Shown here: positions 61,371 through 64,000 of the stretch, piece after piece
Position numbering within the stretch: the first letter of the stretch is position 1
How the letters are laid out: each line of letters begins with the position of its first letter
Assembly (NCBI GenBank): GCA_963575745.1
Contig: CAUYUJ010014549.1
Coordinates: 737,001-801,000 of the forward strand
Direction of reading: 5' to 3'
DNA length: 64,000 nucleotides
From: Prorocentrum cordatum
Lineage: Eukaryota; Sar; Dinophyceae; Prorocentrales; Prorocentraceae
Translations under genes and position numbers: made by a program
Notes under the pieces: model-generated
Told to the model about the DNA's origin: nothing
The model's database searches: none
Seen by the model: only the letters and a program-made list of their open reading frames with translations

Positions 61371-61544
61371 AATTGAGCTGTCAAGTGGCAGCAATGGCTG
61401 CGCTCTCCATCGGGGCGCGCTCTGCCAACGCCAGCCCTTTCTGGCCATCGCGGGCACCGCGGCGCCTCCTCGCGGGAGTCCGCCGCGCTGGGGCGCCGCC
61501 TCGGTGGCCTTGTGCGGCAAAGGGGGCTCGGTCGATCGGGTCTC

Positions 61545-61800
61545 CTCCTCCCCCTCCTCCCCCTCTCCTCCTCCTCCTCCTCCTCCTCCTCCTCCTCCTC
61601 CTCCTCCTCCTCCTCCTCCTCCTCCTCCTCCTCCTCCCCCTCCTCCTCCTCCGCCTCCTCCTCCTTCTACTCTACTCAGACATCGAACTGTGCTCCAGAG
61701 GCGTGCGTCGCCGTCCTCCTCCTCCGCCGCCTCCTCCTCCACGCTTCTTCCCCCCATTTCCTCCTTGCTTCTCCTCCTCCTCCTCCTCCTCCTATTCCGC
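61545..61800. repeat. (TCC)n array in three blocks
   Basis: A long pure TCC block at 61565-61640, then shorter ones. Confidence 0.95.
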
Positions 61801-61964
61801 CTTGGCGCATGGTGACGGACCGCGTGGGGACCCCCAGTCGCACGAGACGTCCTCAGAGAACGACCCGAGTCCTGAAACCGTGCGGCGATCTGGGATCCTC
61901 ACTGACCCCGTGCGGTGTGGTCACCACGTTTTGGGACCCACGCAAAGAGTCGAGGACGAGCAAA

Positions 61965-62110
61965 CGGCATCAGCACGAATTGTTGGAGCTCCGCGCGGTT
62001 TGTTTCTTCTGATCGGCGCTGGGTCCCCGTGGCGGCGTCTCCAGCGGCCGCCCCAGCGTCCAGCGCAGGTCCAGGAACTGAGCGCGGACCTGCGAGAGTT
62101 TATGTTTATG
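61965..62110. repeat. Foldback family E, copy 8
   Basis: GGAGCTCCGCGCGGTTTGTT and GGTCCAGGAACTGAGCGCGG arms, GGCGGCGTCTCCAGCGGCCG loop; degenerate. 62115-62330 has no gene. Confidence 0.65.
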
Positions 62111-62329
62111 CCGTGCGAGGGTAACGTTAATGTGCATGCTGTTTTTTCGTTTCCCAAGAAGTAGTCAAAGAAGTGTCTGCTCATCTTGTATTGCATGTAT
62201 AGGGACAAATGCACCCCGGGCCCCGCCCGCTCCAGCCGCCTGAGGCCCCGCCTTCCTGTGCCATGTCTCCCTAAGCCCGCCTAGCTTTCAGCGGAAGAGG
62301 TTCTCTCGCCCCGCAGATCAAAATGTATA

Positions 62330-62400
62330 GGGCCCAATAGCGCGCAACGCGTCCGATAGCGCCGAATAGCGCGCCAGTAGCGCCCACTAGCTCCCAACAG
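62330..62400. repeat. TAGCGCC short tandem
   Basis: CGATAGCGCC / GAATAGCGCGCCAGTAGCGCC units. Confidence 0.6.
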
Positions 62401-62497
62401 CGCCATGTGGGGGAGATGCGCCGCGCGCTACTCGACGCGCTACTGGGCACCGCGGGGACGACCACAGGCGTCCGCGAGTTGCCTCCTGACCCCACAG

Positions 62498-62708
62498 GAT
62501 CGGGGGAGCGTAAGACCCGGGTTTGCCGGGACTCGGGTTCGCCATCGTTTTTTGACGACCGCGACTCGGATTTTGACGAGGAGGAGTTTCGTGGGATGTC
62601 TGCAGCGGGAGGCCTCGTCAAAATGCAGGCTCGGCCTCGTCATTTTTTTGACGATCTCGTCGGGGATTTCCGAGTCCCCCGTACCCGGGTCTTACGTCTC
62701 CCCGACAG
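62498..62708 (+). mobile_element. Inverted-repeat intron U (GA-AG)
   Basis: GATCGGGGGAGCGTAAGACC and GGTCTTACGTCTCCCCGACAG are mirrored ends; inside, GATTTTGACGAGG and CCTCGTCAAAAT are also mirrored. Flanked by CAGGA at 62495-62499 and 62706-62710, so splicing CAG|GA...CAG|GA restores one copy. Preceding coding sequence is not certain. Confidence 0.7.
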
Positions 62709-62890
62709 GAGGCCTCGGGCATGCTGCACCTCTCGGGCGGCACTGGCGGGGTCACGCTGTTCCGCCTGCCCGAGGGCGTGGCCGCCCTGAAGCCGTCGAC
62801 GATGCACGCGGTCGGCGAGTTCCTCGCGGGGCGCCTCGCCGAGTTCCTGGGCGTGCGGGTCGCGGGCGCCCGCCTGCTGAGGCACGCCAG
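62709..62890 (+). CDS. Actin-fragmin-kinase-like catalytic domain exon (N-lobe)
   Basis: Acceptor CCCCGACAG|GAG, 182 nt, donor CACGCCAG|GCCTCC in phase 2. Reads EASGMLHLSGGTGGVTLFRL PEGVAALKPSTMHAVGEFLA GRLAEFLGVRVAGARLLRHA. The order GGTGGV, then a KPS nucleotide-contact lysine, then GEFLAGRLAEFLGV, then RLLRH fits the N-lobe of actin-fragmin kinase and related atypical kinases (PI3K-like fold). The identification is from pattern memory. The catalytic loop must lie on later exons, outside or at the window edge. Confidence 0.6.
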
Positions 62891-63237
62891 GCCTCCCGAA
62901 GTGGGCCCGAGAGGTTGGGGTCGGAGGATCGTCGCCGAGAGCGAGGGAACAAGCCTGGCGTAGGTATAAGCCTGGGCGGTTTGGCTCGATGCATCTGCAG
63001 AGCAGATCCCCGATCCCTCATGTTTCTTGTCGGCTCTCCCGCCGTGGGCCCCCTCCCGATAGGGTTATGGGGTCCTCGCACTGCCAGTGAGGTCGCGCCG
63101 CGATGTGGAGCCCGATCTCCTCTGCGCCGACGTCGCCAATGCATAGCTGATGCGTCGCCGCTGCACTGGCGACGCAGCGGCACCGCGGCGCGACCCTCCG
63201 ACCTCTGCTTCTCGGACCCCCTGTTGGGGGCCTCCAG
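62891..63237 (+). mobile_element. Foldback family B, copy 6, as GC-AG intron
   Basis: GCCTCCCGAAGTGGGCCCGA to GGGGGCCTCCAG|GTG. Outer arms GGCCTCC...GGGCCCGAG and CTCGGACCCC...GGGGGCC pair, as do GGTCGGAGGATCG and GCGACCCTCCGACC. Removing it joins HA-R-CGDTEF in frame. Confidence 0.8.
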
Positions 63238-63309
63238 GTGTGGAGACACTGAGTTTATGCACATCAAGGATCGGAGGAGGGCCAGTCGAGACAACCTCTG
63301 CCCGGCCCC
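63238..63309 (+). CDS. Next exon of the kinase-like gene
   Basis: Completes an Arg codon after the B intron and reads CGDTEFMHIKDRRRASRDNL CPAP up to the GGA array. The donor is unclear; CCAGAG|GAGGAG (a GA donor inside the array) would be possible. The peptide fits the region after the first kinase helix, where RxxxxxDxE-type residues are common. Confidence 0.55.
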
Positions 63310-63435
63310 AGACCAGAGGAGGAGGAACAGGAGGAGGAGGAGGAGGAGGAGGAGGAGGAGGAGAAGGAGGAGGAGGAGGCGGAGGAGGAGGAGAAGGAGG
63401 AGGAGTAGGAGCAGGAGGAGGAGGAGGAGGAACTG
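63310..63435. repeat. (GGA)n array within presumed intron
   Basis: GGAGGAGGAG with GAAGGAG and GCAGGAG interruptions. Confidence 0.95.
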
Positions 63436-63462
63436 GAGGAGGGCCCCAGGCCCCATCCAGGG

Positions 63463-63660
63463 TCACATTGGAAACCTTTTCTTCGAGACGCAGCCAGCCG
63501 TGGCGACGAGGCGCCTCGTCCTGGAGGCCTCCAGAAGCACGAACAACGCGCTAGGGAGGGCCGCCTTGATGGCCTCGACCTGCCCTCTCCGAAAAAGGAA
63601 GCGCTGAGGGTCGCCCCCGCGCCCGTGGAGGAGCACCGGCCCATCGCCCTGCGGAGCCAC
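63463..63660 (-). CDS. Possible minus-strand exon; conflicts with plus gene
   Basis: The minus frame VLLHGRGGDPQRFLFRRGQV EAIKAALPSALFVLLEAS looks coding, then enters an inverted family K fragment (63470-63550). A plus frame (EGRLDGLDLPSPKKEALRVA) is open too. One of them may be the next kinase-like exon or a separate gene. Confidence 0.3.
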   Translation of the reverse strand: MAPQGDGPVLLHGRGGDPQRFLFRRGQVEAIKAALPSALFVLLEASRTRRLVATAGCVSKKRFPM

Positions 63661-63699
63661 GGCAGTCCTCGGGGTGTTGCCAGACCCAGACCCCCTCGA

Positions 63700-63865
63700 G
63701 TCATGACAAAAGTCACGACGGGTTTTTTCGCTATTTTCGGCCTCTGGGGGCCCTCACTGGGCCTCGGGACCGTCAAAAAACAGCTCAGGACGAAAAACCG
63801 GTCCTGGGGAATGGGTCGAGACCTTTGGGGGTCGATGTCGTGAACAAATCATGACGTCGGGGGTT
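63700..63865. repeat. Foldback family J, intact copy
   Basis: GAGTCATGACAAAAGTCACG at the left and AAATCATGACGTCGGG at the right are mirrored. The core is TTCGGCCTCTGGGGGCCCTC / GGGAATGGGTCGAGACC. Past 63870 there is only GGCCCCC-rich sequence. Confidence 0.8.
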
Positions 63866-64000
63866 CCATGGGCCAAGGTGCCCCCAGAATTTCCAAGGAG
63901 GCCCCCACGCCCTCAAGAGCACCCCTCAGGAGGATCAGAGGGGCTCACTGGCAGTGGTTCCAGAATTGAGCGCAAAGCTGGGGGCACCTTTGCCCAGGGA

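Noticed and set aside
1-64000. rRNA, tRNA or bacterial operon content
   Set aside because: I saw no cloverleaf, no rRNA core motif, no Shine-Dalgarno-spaced gene runs and no compact gene order.

Overview
The window looks like nuclear DNA of a dinoflagellate, most like the large GC-rich Prorocentrum/Polarella type. It is strongly GC-rich, it has no operons, no bacterial-style genes and no rRNA or tRNA genes that I can see, and coding is sparse. Short exons with G/C-biased third positions sit inside long stretches of repeats. Several apparent intron boundaries are GC-AG or GA-AG as well as GT-AG. Species and gene names are inference; no search was possible.

Most of the sequence is a mosaic of short (about 75-350 bp) dispersed inverted-repeat (foldback) elements. 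I group them into about 20 families and label them A to U for cross-reference. They include a TA-flanked MITE (A, 4 copies), a GCATCGCCGAT-rich foldback (B, 6), E (8), J (8), K (about 10), G (6), C (5) and M (4). Others have 2-5 copies (D, F, H, I, L, N, O, P, Q, R, S, T). There are also about 17 (GGA/TCC)n arrays, CA, AT and GAC microsatellites, and several satellite-like tandem arrays, the largest at 40.98-43.25 kb with a period near 160 bp.

Layout. 0-9 kb: repeats, a 540-bp giant hairpin and tandem arrays. 9.1-11 kb: a plus-strand exon chain, two members of which flank an intron made of element F with a 27-bp target duplication. 11-15 kb: repeats. 15.9-19 kb: isolated exons. 20.5-21.9 kb: a minus-strand multi-exon gene interrupted by hairpin element H. 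22-31 kb: mostly low-complexity DNA and degenerate tandem repeats, with one good exon at 24.5 kb. 31-34.6 kb: a frameshifted minus-strand coding relic, then plus-strand exons with proline runs. 35-43.3 kb: nested repeats, a VIT/VWA5A-like exon and the large satellite. 45-54 kb: scattered exons, including a plus-strand set ending in a C-terminal zinc-ribbon-like exon at 53.79 kb. 55.3-56.8 kb: a second satellite. 57-61.2 kb: exons, a nest of three elements, and a frameshifted minus-strand relic. 62.5-63.3 kb: two exons resembling an actin-fragmin-kinase catalytic N-lobe, separated and preceded by inverted-repeat introns.

The main result is that several repeat families behave like introners, meaning transposable elements that are spliced as introns. 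Removing the element plus one copy of its flanking duplication keeps the reading frame in at least three places (10464-10734, 62498-62708 and 62891-63237), and probably also in the minus-strand gene at 20.7-20.9 kb. Introners are established in dinoflagellates; the families and boundaries described here are read directly from this sequence.
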